Shown piece by piece: positions 51,084 through 59,842 of a stretch of DNA of 64,000 nt. How positions within the stretch are numbered: the first letter of the stretch is position 1; each line of letters opens with the position of its first letter. Position numbers and translations under genes: made by a program. The stretch comes from JADJOM01 sp963817435 (GTDB taxonomy: Bacteria > Gemmatimonadota > Gemmatimonadetes > Gemmatimonadales > GWC2-71-9): NCBI GenBank assembly GCA_963817435.1, contig CAWFNY010000003.1:558001-622000 (forward strand), given 5' to 3'. The notes beneath the pieces were generated by a model. That model worked only from the letters and a program-made list of their open reading frames with translations, was not told the DNA's origin and ran no database searches.

Positions 51084-52261
51084 TTCCCCGCCTTGACCTC
51101 GTTCCAGATCTCCTGGTACTTGTCGCGGCGTGGACTCCACTGCCAGAAATTCACCTTGTCGCCGTACTCGGCGATGTCGCGCTGGGTCGCGACCTGCGCG
51201 GGCGTCATGTAGCTCTTCGCCGCGGGATTCGCCACGATGTAGTTGGTGACATCGGCGAGCAGCTTCTGCGTGAAGGGCTGCGAGGCGTATTCGAGCCAGG
51301 CGTACGCCGCATCCAGATTCTTCGCTCCCGACGTCAGCACCCAGTGGTCGGCCCAGGCGGTGGTGCCTTCCTGCGGAATGGTCTCGCCCGCGGGGAAACC
51401 GGCACCCCGCAGCGTCGCCGTCATCAGCGGCCAGCCTTCGCCGGCCACGATCTCGCCACTCTGGAAGAGCTGAGTCATGTCGCCCGCCGTGGACCAGTAC
51501 TTCCGCACATTCGGCTTCAGCTCCAGCATCTTCGCCTTGACCTTGGCGAGCTCCTCATCGGAGAGATTGTAGATGTGGCTGCGGTCCTTCGGGTCGTCCA
51601 TGCCGAGGCTCTGGGCCACCATCCAGAGCGTCGCGATGTCGTCCTGCAGGGAGAGCTTGCCCCTGTACTTCTTGTCCCACAACTCGGTCCACGACTTGGG
51701 AGCGGTGGTGACCTTCGTGGTGTCGTAGATCAGCGGATTGGGCCCGAAGGCCCAGGGGAGACCGTAGACCGAGGAATCCTTCCTGGCCATCGTCAGGTCG
51801 CGGAAGGACGCCATCAGGTCGCCGTAGCTCGGCAGCCGCTTGAGGTCGAGGGCGGAGGCCAGTCCGGCCTGGATGATCTGGGTGATCGCGTCGGACGACG
51901 GCGAAACCAGGTCAAAATTCTGGCCGTTGCCCGCCCGCAGCTTGGCGACCAGGTCGTCGCTCGAGCCCATGTAGGTCGCGTTGACCTTCACGCCGCAGGC
52001 CTCTTCGAAGGGCTTGGTGAAGAGGGTATCGGTGTAGCCTTCCCACACCATGAAATTGAGCTCGCCTCCGATCGGCTTGGGGCAGAGCTTGGCGAGGTAG
52101 GTCTTCGCGTCCGCCCTGGCGTCGCTCGTGGCCTGGATGGAAATCCTGGTGACGGTGGAGCTGGCGGCCGGGGCGGCCTTCTCGCCACCGCAGGCGGTGA
52201 GGGCCATGGCTCCGAAAGACAGGAGCGCAGCCGCGCGGACAGTGCTTCGGACGGGGAGCAT
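51080..52261 (-). CDS. potD: Polyamine ABC transporter substrate-binding lipoprotein PotD (393 aa)
   Basis: Periplasmic binding protein. Lipobox MALTAC with Cys24, a linker, then the SBP_bac_8/PotD fold (GGELNFMVWEGYTDTLFTKPFEEACGVKVNATYMGS; FDLVSPSSDAITQIIQAGL; GLPWAFGPNPLIYDTTKV; GEGWPLMTATLRGAG). An Asp/Glu/Trp-lined site for an amine is likely but the exact ligand cannot be read. First gene of potDABC; divergent from gabT across 258 bp that hold no recognised element. Confidence 0.92.
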   Translation of the reverse strand: MLPVRSTVRAAALLSFGAMALTACGGEKAAPAASSTVTRISIQATSDARADAKTYLAKLCPKPIGGELNFMVWEGYTDTLFTKPFEEACGVKVNATYMGSSDDLVAKLRAGNGQNFDLVSPSSDAITQIIQAGLASALDLKRLPSYGDLMASFRDLTMARKDSSVYGLPWAFGPNPLIYDTTKVTTAPKSWTELWDKKYRGKLSLQDDIATLWMVAQSLGMDDPKDRSHIYNLSDEELAKVKAKMLELKPNVRKYWSTAGDMTQLFQSGEIVAGEGWPLMTATLRGAGFPAGETIPQEGTTAWADHWVLTSGAKNLDAAYAWLEYASQPFTQKLLADVTNYIVANPAAKSYMTPAQVATQRDIAEYGDKVNFWQWSPRRDKYQEIWNEVKAGK

Positions 52262-52519
52262 CTGAGGTCGACCTCGCTGGGGGTGAACGGGGTGGGAGCT
52301 ACCGCGGAAGAACCTAACGTTTCACCGGGATAGCGCAAATCCGGGGGTGGTCCGGGGATATCGCTCCGGCTGCATCGGGAAACCCTCCCGGCGGGTGAGC
52401 GGATCCAGCGCGTCTCGCGGGAGCCCGCGCCCCAGGTGACGCCATCTGCGCCCTCGACTTTTCCCCGCCCGCGCGCTAGGATCGGCGGTCTGCCGTTTCA
52501 CTCCTGCTGGAGCTCGCCG

Positions 52520-53863
52520 ATGGCCCGCATCATCGATCTCAAGACCCCGATTCCCGGTCCGAAAAGCCAGGCTCTCGGCGCGCGCCGCGCCAAGGCCGTT
52601 CCCAGGGGCGTCCCCGCCACCACGCCGATCGCGATCGTGCAGGCGGACAACGCCGTGGTCACCGACGCCGATGGCAACCGGCTGATCGACTTCGGCGGCG
52701 GCATCGGCGTCGTCAACGCCGGGCACCGGCATCCCAAGGTGGTGCAGGCGGTGAAGGAGCAGCTCGACCACTTCACCCACGTCTGCTTCCCGGTGTCGAT
52801 GTACGAGCCGTACATCGAGCTTGCGGAGAAGCTGAACGCGCTGACGCCGGGCAGCCACGAGAAGCGCACTTTCTTCGTGAACAGCGGCGCGGAGGCGGTG
52901 GAGAACGCGATCAAGGCGGCGCGGCGGGCGACGGGGCGGCAGGCGGTGATCTGCTTCGAGCACGGCTTTCACGGGCGCACCTATCTCGGCCTCTCGCTCA
53001 CCTCGAAGGTGAATCCGTACAAGCTCGGCTTCGGGCCCTTCATGCCCGAGATCTACCGGATCCCGTTCCCGTACTGCTATCGCTGTGAGGTGGGCCCGAA
53101 GAACGGTGCCTGCTGCATGGCGGACCGCTCCCACCTCGAACGTCTGCTCGCGTCCCACGTGGACCCGAAGAGCGTCGCGGCGGTGATCATGGAGCTCGAG
53201 GTCGGTGAAGGGGGCTTCATTCCCGTCCCGGCCGCGTATCTCAGCATGCTGGCGCAGTTCTGCAAGGACAACGGCATCGTCTTCATCGCCGACGAGATCC
53301 AGACGGGGTTCGGCCGCACCGGCAAGCTGTTCGCGTGCGAGCACTACGGGCTCGTGCCGGATATCATCACCACGGCCAAGTCGCTCGCCGGCGGGCTGCC
53401 GCTGGCCGCCGTGACGGGCCGCGCAGAGATTCTCGATGCGTCGCAGCCCGGGGGGCTCGGAGGCACCTACGGCGGCAATCCGCTAGCCTGTGCCGCCGCG
53501 CTCGCGATCATCGACGCGATGCGGGAGGAGAAGCTGGTGGAGAAGGGGGCCCGGGTCGGGGACGCGATCCGCGCCCGCTTCGAGGGCTGGCGCGCCAAGT
53601 ACCCCGAGGTCGGGGATGTCCGCGGGCTCGGTGCGATGATCGCGATCGAACTGGTGAAGGACCGCACCACCAGGGAACCGGCGAAGGAGCTTACCGGGAA
53701 GCTGCAGGCGGAGGCGCTCAAGCGTGGCGTCATCCTGCTTTCGGCCGGGACGCTCGGCAACGTCATCCGGGTGCTGGTGCCGCTCACCGTGGAGGATGCG
53801 GTGCTGCAGGAGGGGCTGGACGTGATGGAGGAGGCGTTCAAGGCGGCCCTCGGGCGATCGTAA
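52520..53863 (+). CDS. gabT: 4-aminobutyrate aminotransferase-type class III transaminase (447 aa)
   Basis: PLP enzyme transferring the terminal amino group of GABA or a related amine to 2-oxoglutarate. PLP contacts: NSGAEAVENA, FEHGFHGRT, D258 (FIADEIQTGFGRTG) and Schiff-base K287 (TTAKSLAGGLPLAAV). The N-terminus IPGPKSQALGARRAKAVPRG is typical of GabT. ATG 52520 has TGGAG 8 bases upstream. Divergent from potD, it fits downstream processing of imported polyamine. Exact substrate range is inferred. Confidence 0.9.
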   Translation: MARIIDLKTPIPGPKSQALGARRAKAVPRGVPATTPIAIVQADNAVVTDADGNRLIDFGGGIGVVNAGHRHPKVVQAVKEQLDHFTHVCFPVSMYEPYIELAEKLNALTPGSHEKRTFFVNSGAEAVENAIKAARRATGRQAVICFEHGFHGRTYLGLSLTSKVNPYKLGFGPFMPEIYRIPFPYCYRCEVGPKNGACCMADRSHLERLLASHVDPKSVAAVIMELEVGEGGFIPVPAAYLSMLAQFCKDNGIVFIADEIQTGFGRTGKLFACEHYGLVPDIITTAKSLAGGLPLAAVTGRAEILDASQPGGLGGTYGGNPLACAAALAIIDAMREEKLVEKGARVGDAIRARFEGWRAKYPEVGDVRGLGAMIAIELVKDRTTREPAKELTGKLQAEALKRGVILLSAGTLGNVIRVLVPLTVEDAVLQEGLDVMEEAFKAALGRS

Positions 53864-53912
53864 CCGGGTCGGGACCGTCATCGTCGATGCTGTCTTCTCA
53901 GGGGAGGTTCCA

Positions 53913-54371
53913 ATGAACGTCTCGCGCGCAGTTGCCACCGGTGTCATCGCCACGGCCTCGATGACGGCCCTGCTCCTCATCGAGCCCGCCATCGGACTGC
54001 CCGAGATCGCGATCGGGCAACTGCTGAGCACATCTCTTTCACTGACGACGGCACTCTCGTCGTTCGGGCCTGCGGTGGGATGGCTCGTGCATTTCGGGGT
54101 GGGGATCGTGTGGGCGCTGGCGTACGCGGCCTTCATCATGATGCGGCTGCCAGGATCGCCGCTGGTCCGCGGGCTCGTCTACGGCGCCCTCGTCTTCCTG
54201 CTGGCGCAGGTCCTCCTGCTCCCGCTGGTCGGTGCCGGCTTCTTTTCCCGTGGGGATCCGTCCATGCTGGCGGGCAGCCTGCTCGGGCATCTCGTCTTCG
54301 GCAGCGTCCTCGGCTGGGTGTATGGCGGGGCCGGCGCGGTCCAGCCGACAGCGCAGCCGAAGCTTGCCTGA
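53913..54371 (+). CDS. Four-segment membrane protein of unknown function (152 aa)
   Basis: Four hydrophobic segments (GVIATASMTALLLIEPAIGL; GWLVHFGVGIVWALAYAAFIMM; LVYGALVFLLAQVLLLPLVGAGFF; LGHLVFGSVLGWVYGG). It resembles the small DUF6789-like membrane proteins. GGGAGG precedes the ATG. It lies 49 bp after gabT and is followed by a hairpin terminator. Function unknown. Confidence 0.7.
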   Translation: MNVSRAVATGVIATASMTALLLIEPAIGLPEIAIGQLLSTSLSLTTALSSFGPAVGWLVHFGVGIVWALAYAAFIMMRLPGSPLVRGLVYGALVFLLAQVLLLPLVGAGFFSRGDPSMLAGSLLGHLVFGSVLGWVYGGAGAVQPTAQPKLA

Positions 54372-54398
54372 CACGGCTTCGTCCGCCCGGGACTTCAC

Positions 54399-54422
54399 CA
54401 CGCCGCGCGCTCGCGCGGCGTG
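54399..54422 (+). terminator. Rho-independent-type hairpin
   Basis: 11-bp stem CACGCCGCGCG / CGCGCGGCGTG with a 2-base loop, followed by TTCGTTTGTC. It ends the gabT/membrane-protein unit. Confidence 0.65.
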
Positions 54423-54530
54423 TTCGTTTGTCAGGGTGCGCTGTCGGAATGCCGGCACGGTCGAGGCCAACAGGCGACCCCGGCACGCCAGGGGTGTGAC
54501 GCCCGGGGTCGGGGAGGCTGCGGCAAGAGG

Positions 54531-54974
54531 TCAGGGAACCGATCGCCCGTTGCTGACCGCCCAGACGTAGTTGGCGACTTGCACCATCTGTCCCGCATCG
54601 ATCCCGCCCTGGTTGCTCACCATCGGTGTGTGGGGCGAACCCGCACGGACCACCTTCAGGATGTAGGCGAAGCTGGTGTCGGACGGATCCCTGGTGGGCC
54701 CGACGAGCGGCGGAGCGACGGGCCCGCCCTGGAGGCGCCCGCCGTGGCAGGCGTAGCAGAGTCCCTGCCCGTGATAGATCTTGCGGCCCTCAACCAGCAC
54801 ATCCTGAAGCGAGACGGTGTCGACCTGGCTTCCGGGAGCGGCCACCGGGGCGGCGGCGACAACGGGCGCCAGTCCAGTTTCCGGCTGGCTCGCTGGAGCG
54901 TGACCGCACGCGGACAGGATCGCGGCGCATGCCGCGGCCGCGATGCGGCTGATCGATGATGCGGGTCCCGACAT
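54531..54974 (-). CDS. Monoheme c-type cytochrome lipoprotein (147 aa)
   Basis: Lipobox ILSAC (Cys23) and a 40-residue Ala/Pro linker lead to a class I cytochrome c domain with the heme motif C73-YA-C76-H77. A distal Met candidate is in HTPMVSNQGG, and the last helix is AGQMVQVANYVWAVSNG. ATG 54974 has GGGAGC upstream; an earlier ATG at 55010 is not preferred. Paralogous to the next gene (CYACHGG[KR]LQGGPVAP). It likely shuttles electrons near the Cyc2-like protein encoded divergently. Confidence 0.85.
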   Translation of the reverse strand: MSGPASSISRIAAAACAAILSACGHAPASQPETGLAPVVAAAPVAAPGSQVDTVSLQDVLVEGRKIYHGQGLCYACHGGRLQGGPVAPPLVGPTRDPSDTSFAYILKVVRAGSPHTPMVSNQGGIDAGQMVQVANYVWAVSNGRSVP

Positions 54975-55094
54975 GGCTGCTCCCTTCAGTGCATCCCCGG
55001 AGAAGTGCACGCTTCCCGTGAGGAGCGAAAGAGATCGGTGAACGACCGGCGAACTCCGCGCCCACCGTGGACTACCTGAGTCCCCATTCCTCCG

Positions 55095-55493
55095 TCACGG
55101 CTTCGCCATGCCGTGACTCACCGCGTAGACGTAGGTCGCGACCTGCAGCACCTGGGCGTCGCTGATGCCGCCGGGATGCGACACCATGACGGTGCCAGGG
55201 ACGCCGCCGCGGAGCACGTGCAGAATCATGTCGAACGATCCGTCGCCATTGCGCCACTTGGGTCCGAGCAGCGTCGGTGCGACGGGGCCTCCCTGCAGCT
55301 TCCCCCCGTGGCACGCATAGCAGGTCCCCTGCCCGTGAAAGATTTTCCGGCCCTGATCCGTGACCTCATCGGTCACCACGGCCGTGTCCGTGGGCGCCTT
55401 GGCCGCATCCTGCGCCGCAGCGATCCGGGTCCCGCCCACGAGCGCAGCGAGAGTCAACAACACGCGAACAAAGAGGGAGGGCTTCGACCACAT
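55095..55493 (-). CDS. Monoheme c-type cytochrome, periplasmic (132 aa)
   Basis: Cleavable signal peptide (VLLTLAALVGGTRIAAAQ) and a single heme motif C58-YA-C61-H62. A Met ligand candidate is in GTVMVSHPGG, and the terminal helix is DAQVLQVATYVYAVSHG. Close paralog of the lipoprotein cytochrome 120 bp downstream on the same strand, but soluble rather than lipidated. Divergent from the cytochrome-porin gene with a shared 253-bp control region. Confidence 0.85.
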   Translation of the reverse strand: MWSKPSLFVRVLLTLAALVGGTRIAAAQDAAKAPTDTAVVTDEVTDQGRKIFHGQGTCYACHGGKLQGGPVAPTLLGPKWRNGDGSFDMILHVLRGGVPGTVMVSHPGGISDAQVLQVATYVYAVSHGMAKP

Positions 55494-55629
55494 GGGGCAC
55501 GGACCTCACGTGAGAGGGGTTGTCACGCCGCCGCGCCGGGGAGGAGAGGGAACTGGCTGCATCGTCGGGCGACGGGCGAAGTCAACGGCATAGTAAGGTT
55601 TGCGCTGGGCGAGGACAACCTTCCGGGCA

Positions 55630-55675
55630 GGACATCTTGTCCCCTTCCCGTTGCGCTGACTGCGAGACTAGTCTC
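55630..55675. promoter_or_regulatory. Palindromes between cytochrome and cytochrome-porin genes
   Basis: GGACA-TCT-TGTCC (55630-55642) and the perfect 12-bp palindrome GAGACTAGTCTC (55664-55675) lie in the divergent control region, the second 71 bp before the porin ATG. Possible operators; no regulator is encoded nearby. Confidence 0.35.
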
Positions 55676-55746
55676 AACGGACATTCATCATCCTTTCATG
55701 AGGCCGGCGCTTTCGTAGGCCCCATTCCCGAGCCTTGGAGTCCTTT

Positions 55747-57078
55747 ATGCGATCTGTTCGTTGGCTTGTCCTCCCGCTTCTCGTCGGCATCACATCGCCA
55801 GCCCTCGCCAGTGAGAATCTCGGCGATCTGGCGAGGGCATACGTCGCCGCGCATGCGGTCACGGGTGTTGTGGTCCCCAGCTTCGCGCGGCAGACGGGGC
55901 TCGCCTGCAGCGCCTGTCACTACCAGTTCCTCCAGCTGACACCGTTCGGGCGGAAGTTCAAACTGAACGGCTACACGATGGGCAATAAGCCCGCCATCAC
56001 CGAGACCGATTCCACCAACGGCGGCAAGCTGGGGCTCAACCCCTTCTCACTGCTCTCCGCGATGCTGACGGCAGGAATCACCCACACGAAGGATGCGGTG
56101 CCCGGCACCCAGAACGACGCCGTGGCGTTCCCGCAGGAACTCAGCGTGTTCCTGGCCGGCCGGATCACGCCAAAGATCGGACTCTTCTCCCAGTTCACCT
56201 ACGCCGGTGCTGATGGCGGTTTCGGGATCGACAACCTGGATATCCGGTTCGCCGACAAGGGCAACCTGAGCGGGAGCACCGAGGTCGTGTACGGCCTCAC
56301 GCTGAACAACAATCCGAGCATCCAGGATCTGTGGAACACGACGCCCGGCTGGGGCTTCCCCTTCATCGGCTCCGATGCGGCGCCCGCCCCGGCCGCCGGC
56401 ACGATGATCGACGGCGGTCTCTCGCAGAATGTCCTGGGTCTTGGCAGCTACGCCCTGTTCGGTGATCTGGTCTACGCCGAGTTCGACGTGTACCGGTCGG
56501 CGCCGCAGGGTGCGGCCGCGCCATCGGACGCGACCGGGGCCATCAAGGGTGTTGCTCCCTACTGGCGCCTTGCCCTCCAGAAGGACTGGGACAACCAGTC
56601 GGCGATGCTCGGGACCTTCGGGATGCACACCAGTCTCTACCCGGCGACCCTCTCCGGGGCGCGTGATACCTACGCGGATATCGGCATCGACGGCCAGTTC
56701 GAGTCGAAGGTCGGCACCGGCAACGCGGTGCTGCGCGGGAGCTGGATCCGCGAGAAGCAGACGCTCGACGCCACCTTCAACGCCGGGGGATCGGCGAACA
56801 CGAACAACACGCTCAAGACGCTGCGGGTCAACGCCAGTTACTACCCGAAGCAGTGGCTGGGGGTGAGCGGCGGCTACTTCGATACCCGGGGCACCGCCGA
56901 CGCCGGCCTGTACGGCGGCAAGCCGAACACCGACGGATTCATCGGCGAGCTCGACGTCAATCCGTGGGAGAACACCCGGGTGGGGCTGCAATACACCGGC
57001 TACGCCAAGTTCGACGGCACGGGAACGAACGCGTCGGGGAACAACACCCTGTTCGCGTTCGTCTGGCTGGCCTTCTAG
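55747..57078 (+). CDS. Cyc2-like fused monoheme cytochrome and outer-membrane porin (443 aa)
   Basis: Signal peptide (WLVLPLLVGITSPALA), then a compact heme domain PSFARQTGLACSACHYQFLQ (C54, C57, H58) and LTPFGRKFKLNGY. The remaining 360 residues are an outer-membrane barrel of alternating strands ending in FAFVWLAF, the usual C-terminal Phe. The FARQTG-x2-CxxCH and FGRxFKLxGY blocks and the fused barrel are hallmarks of Cyc2, the outer-membrane iron oxidase of neutrophilic Fe(II) oxidisers. Relatives without proven iron oxidation exist. ATG 55747 has GGAG 6 bases upstream. Confidence 0.8.
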   Translation: MRSVRWLVLPLLVGITSPALASENLGDLARAYVAAHAVTGVVVPSFARQTGLACSACHYQFLQLTPFGRKFKLNGYTMGNKPAITETDSTNGGKLGLNPFSLLSAMLTAGITHTKDAVPGTQNDAVAFPQELSVFLAGRITPKIGLFSQFTYAGADGGFGIDNLDIRFADKGNLSGSTEVVYGLTLNNNPSIQDLWNTTPGWGFPFIGSDAAPAPAAGTMIDGGLSQNVLGLGSYALFGDLVYAEFDVYRSAPQGAAAPSDATGAIKGVAPYWRLALQKDWDNQSAMLGTFGMHTSLYPATLSGARDTYADIGIDGQFESKVGTGNAVLRGSWIREKQTLDATFNAGGSANTNNTLKTLRVNASYYPKQWLGVSGGYFDTRGTADAGLYGGKPNTDGFIGELDVNPWENTRVGLQYTGYAKFDGTGTNASGNNTLFAFVWLAF

Positions 57079-57108
57079 CCGGGTGCTCTCTGCGGGAGGA
57101 TAAAACGG

Positions 57109-57135
57109 CGGGGCCCGGGTGCATCCCGGGCCCCG
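57109..57135 (+). terminator. Hairpin after the cytochrome-porin gene
   Basis: 11-bp stem CGGGGCCCGGG / CCCGGGCCCCG with loop TGCAT, 30 bp after the stop. No T-run follows, so it could be a factor-dependent end or a processing hairpin. Confidence 0.55.
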
Positions 57136-57212
57136 TCGCCTGTCTGGGCCGTCGCACATGCGGCCAGTCGCCTCGACAGGCTTCAAGCCGGGGCGTACTT
57201 TTCCCCCATCCT

Positions 57213-58565
57213 ATGACGCACATCGACCGGATCCGGCTCGCCTCGCTCCATGCCGAGGAGCAGCGCCGCTTTGAGGCGTCGCACCCGAAATCGCGGGCGC
57301 TGTTCGAGCGCGCGAAGGGGTCGCTGCTGCAGGGCGTGCCGATGCACTGGATGGCGAAGTGGGCCGGCGGCTTCCCGCTGTTCGTGGCGGAAGGGCAGGG
57401 CGCTCACTTCACCGACGTCGACGGGCACCGCTATCTCGATCTGTGCCTCGGCGACACCGGCGCCATGACGGGCCACGCGCCGGCCGCGACCGTGGCCGCG
57501 GTGCAGCGTCAGGCGGAACGGGGCTTCACCTACATGCTGCCCGGCGAGGATCACCTCTGGGTCGCGGAGGAGCTCACCCGGCGTTTCGGGCTCGCCGCCT
57601 GGCAGTTCGCGATGACGGCGACGGATGCGAACCGATTCGCGATCCGTCTGGCGCGCATGCTCACCGGCCGCCCGAAGATCCTGGTGCACAACTGGTGCTA
57701 TCACGGGTCGGTGGACGAGACCTTCGCGACGCTGACCAACGGCGTGGTCGGCCCGCGGCCCGGCAACGTGGGACCGCCGGTGGATCCCGCCCTCACCACC
57801 CGGGTGGTGGAATTCAACGACATCTACGAGCTCGAGGCCGCCCTCGCCCACGGGGATGTGGCCTGCGTGCTCGCCGAGCCGGCGATGACCAACATCGGGA
57901 TCATCCATCCCGATCCCGGCTATCACGCCGCGCTGCGCGAACTGACGCGCAAGTACGGGACCCTGCTGATCATCGACGAGACCCACACCATCTGCGCCGG
58001 ACCGGGCGGCTACACGGCGGCCCACGGGCTCGCGCCGGATCTGCTGACGATCGGCAAGCCGATCGGCGGCGGGGTGCCGGGCGCGGTGTATGGCTTCTCG
58101 GCGGAGGTCGCGGAGCGGCTGCAGGGGCGGATCGCGCTGGCCGATTGCGATACCGGCGGCATCGGTGGGACCCTGGCGGGCAACGCGCTTGCCCTCGCCG
58201 CGATGCGCGCGACGCTGGCGCAGGTGCTGACTGCCGAGTCGTACCACCGCACCATTCCGCTCGCGCAGCGGTTCCAGGCGGGTGTCGAGGGTGTGATCGA
58301 TGAGTTCCGGCTGCCGTGGATCGTGAAGCGACTGGGGTGCCGTGCCGAGTACTGGTTCAGGCCGGTGCCGCCACGCAACGGGAGCGAAGCGGCGGCCGCG
58401 GCCGACTTCGAGCTCGACCGTTTCATGCATCTGTTCGCCCTGAACCGGGGCATTCTCCTGACGCCATTCCACAACATGGCGCTGATCGCGCCCGCGACCA
58501 CCGAAGCGGATATCGACCGGCATACGGCCGTCTTCCGTGAATCGGTGCAGGCACTGGTCGGCTGA
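57213..58565 (+). CDS. Class III aminotransferase, GSA/diamine type (450 aa)
   Basis: PLP fold type I enzyme. D255 (LLIIDETHTICAGPGG) and Schiff-base K282 (LLTIGKPIGGGVPGAVYGF) are in place, with NWCYHGSVDET near the cofactor. The GGGVPGAV stretch resembles glutamate-1-semialdehyde mutases and the beta-/omega-transaminases related to them. Because it precedes a second pot operon it more likely deaminates an amine substrate than makes 5-aminolevulinate; this is inference. A REP-like repeat begins 5 bp after its stop. Confidence 0.85.
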   Translation: MTHIDRIRLASLHAEEQRRFEASHPKSRALFERAKGSLLQGVPMHWMAKWAGGFPLFVAEGQGAHFTDVDGHRYLDLCLGDTGAMTGHAPAATVAAVQRQAERGFTYMLPGEDHLWVAEELTRRFGLAAWQFAMTATDANRFAIRLARMLTGRPKILVHNWCYHGSVDETFATLTNGVVGPRPGNVGPPVDPALTTRVVEFNDIYELEAALAHGDVACVLAEPAMTNIGIIHPDPGYHAALRELTRKYGTLLIIDETHTICAGPGGYTAAHGLAPDLLTIGKPIGGGVPGAVYGFSAEVAERLQGRIALADCDTGGIGGTLAGNALALAAMRATLAQVLTAESYHRTIPLAQRFQAGVEGVIDEFRLPWIVKRLGCRAEYWFRPVPPRNGSEAAAAADFELDRFMHLFALNRGILLTPFHNMALIAPATTEADIDRHTAVFRESVQALVG

Positions 58566-58569
58566 TGGA

Positions 58570-58607
58570 GGGGCCGCGATGAATCGCGGCTTCTACTGGC
58601 GGCCCCA
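58570..58607. repeat. REP-like element between aminotransferase and potA
   Basis: GGGGCCGCG, ATGAAT, CGCGGC and, after an 8-base gap, GCGGCCCCAC. Same core as the copies at 10424, 27775 and 50125, here with a split right arm. Fourth locus of the family in the window; intergenic. Confidence 0.75.
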
Positions 58608-58714
58608 CAATGCGGGGGATACGTTAGCGAAGCGCTCTGCCCACTCGCACGATCCGACTCCTCATTCGCGGCCCACCCCCGTCGCGCTCCGCCAGCAACA
58701 GGATCCGCCCCATC

Positions 58715-59842
58715 GTGGCCACCCCCATCGATTCCGCCCCTGGTCCGGCCGTCGAGTTCACCCGGGTCAGCAAGTCGTTCGGCGAGTTCAAGGCGGTCAG
58801 GGAGATCAGCTTCGAGATCCGTCGCGGCGAGTTCTTCTCGCTGCTCGGGCCCTCGGGGTGCGGCAAGACCACCACGCTCCGCCTGCTCGCCGGCTTCGAA
58901 CAGCCGGATCCGGATGGCGGGACGGTGCGGATCGGCGGGCAGGTGGTCAACGACAAGCGTCCCTACGAGCGGCAGATCGGGATGGTGTTCCAGAACTACG
59001 CGATCTTCCCGCATCTCTCCGTCGAGAGGAACGTGGCGTTCGGGCTGGAACAGCATAAGGTGGCGAAGGCGGAGATTCCCGACCGCGTGGTCAAGGCACT
59101 GGAGATGGTCCGGCTGGACGTCGGCAAGTTCGCGCGCCGGATGCCGAACCAGCTCTCCGGCGGACAGCGCCAGCGCGTCGCCCTCGCGCGCGCGCTGGTG
59201 CTGCGACCGGCCATCCTGCTGCTGGACGAGCCGCTGGGCGCGATCGACCTGAAGCTCCGCAAGGAGATGCAGCTCGAGCTGAAGGCGCTCAACAAGAGCC
59301 TCGGCATCACCTTCGTCTACGTCACTCACGACCAGGAGGAGGCGCTCACGATGTCCGACCGCATCGCGGTCATGGACAACGCCCGCGTCGCCCAGCTCGG
59401 CTCGCCGGCCGAGATCTACGAGAACCCGCGGACCTCATTCGTCGCCAAGTTCATCGGCGAGTCGAACTTCTTCGACGGCACGGTCGAGCGGAAGGACGGC
59501 GCTGCCTGGCGGGTCACCGGCGTTAACTGCACCTTCGTCGTCCCGGATCATCCGAGACTCCAGCCCGGCGCCAGAGTCCGCATCGCGGTCCGCCCCGAGT
59601 GGATGGACGTCTGCGCCACCGGCGCGGCTCCTCCCAACGAGAACGCCACCATCGGCACGGTCCGCGACGTGATCTATCTCGGCGAGATGATGCATGTGAT
59701 CGTGACGCTGCGCGACGGAACCGACTGTACCGTGGCGATGCGGAACGAGGGCCAGCTCATCAAGCCGCTCCCCTGGAGGCGCGGGGACGCGGCGGCGGTG
59801 GCGTGGCTTCCGGAAGACTGCCAGATCCTGGAGGATGAGTGA
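58715..59842 (+). CDS. potA: Second spermidine/putrescine-type ABC ATPase (375 aa)
   Basis: Walker A GPSGCGKTT, Q-loop FQNYAIFPHL, signature LSGGQRQR, Walker B ILLLDEPLGAID, H-loop YVTHDQEEALTMSDR, then a TOBE domain (VRPEWMDVCATG; LGEMMHVIVTL). Start is GTG 58715. Unlike the first potA there is no repeat insertion in its TOBE region. Stop overlaps the next ATG. No binding-protein gene accompanies this set, so it may share PotD from the first cluster or use an unlinked one. Confidence 0.92.
   Translation: MATPIDSAPGPAVEFTRVSKSFGEFKAVREISFEIRRGEFFSLLGPSGCGKTTTLRLLAGFEQPDPDGGTVRIGGQVVNDKRPYERQIGMVFQNYAIFPHLSVERNVAFGLEQHKVAKAEIPDRVVKALEMVRLDVGKFARRMPNQLSGGQRQRVALARALVLRPAILLLDEPLGAIDLKLRKEMQLELKALNKSLGITFVYVTHDQEEALTMSDRIAVMDNARVAQLGSPAEIYENPRTSFVAKFIGESNFFDGTVERKDGAAWRVTGVNCTFVVPDHPRLQPGARVRIAVRPEWMDVCATGAAPPNENATIGTVRDVIYLGEMMHVIVTLRDGTDCTVAMRNEGQLIKPLPWRRGDAAAVAWLPEDCQILEDE

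Noticed and set aside
57213..58565. Glutamate-1-semialdehyde aminomutase (hemL)
   Set aside because: The PLP region is similar, but the N-terminal extension and the neighbourhood of pot genes fit an amine transaminase better, so no hemL name was given.
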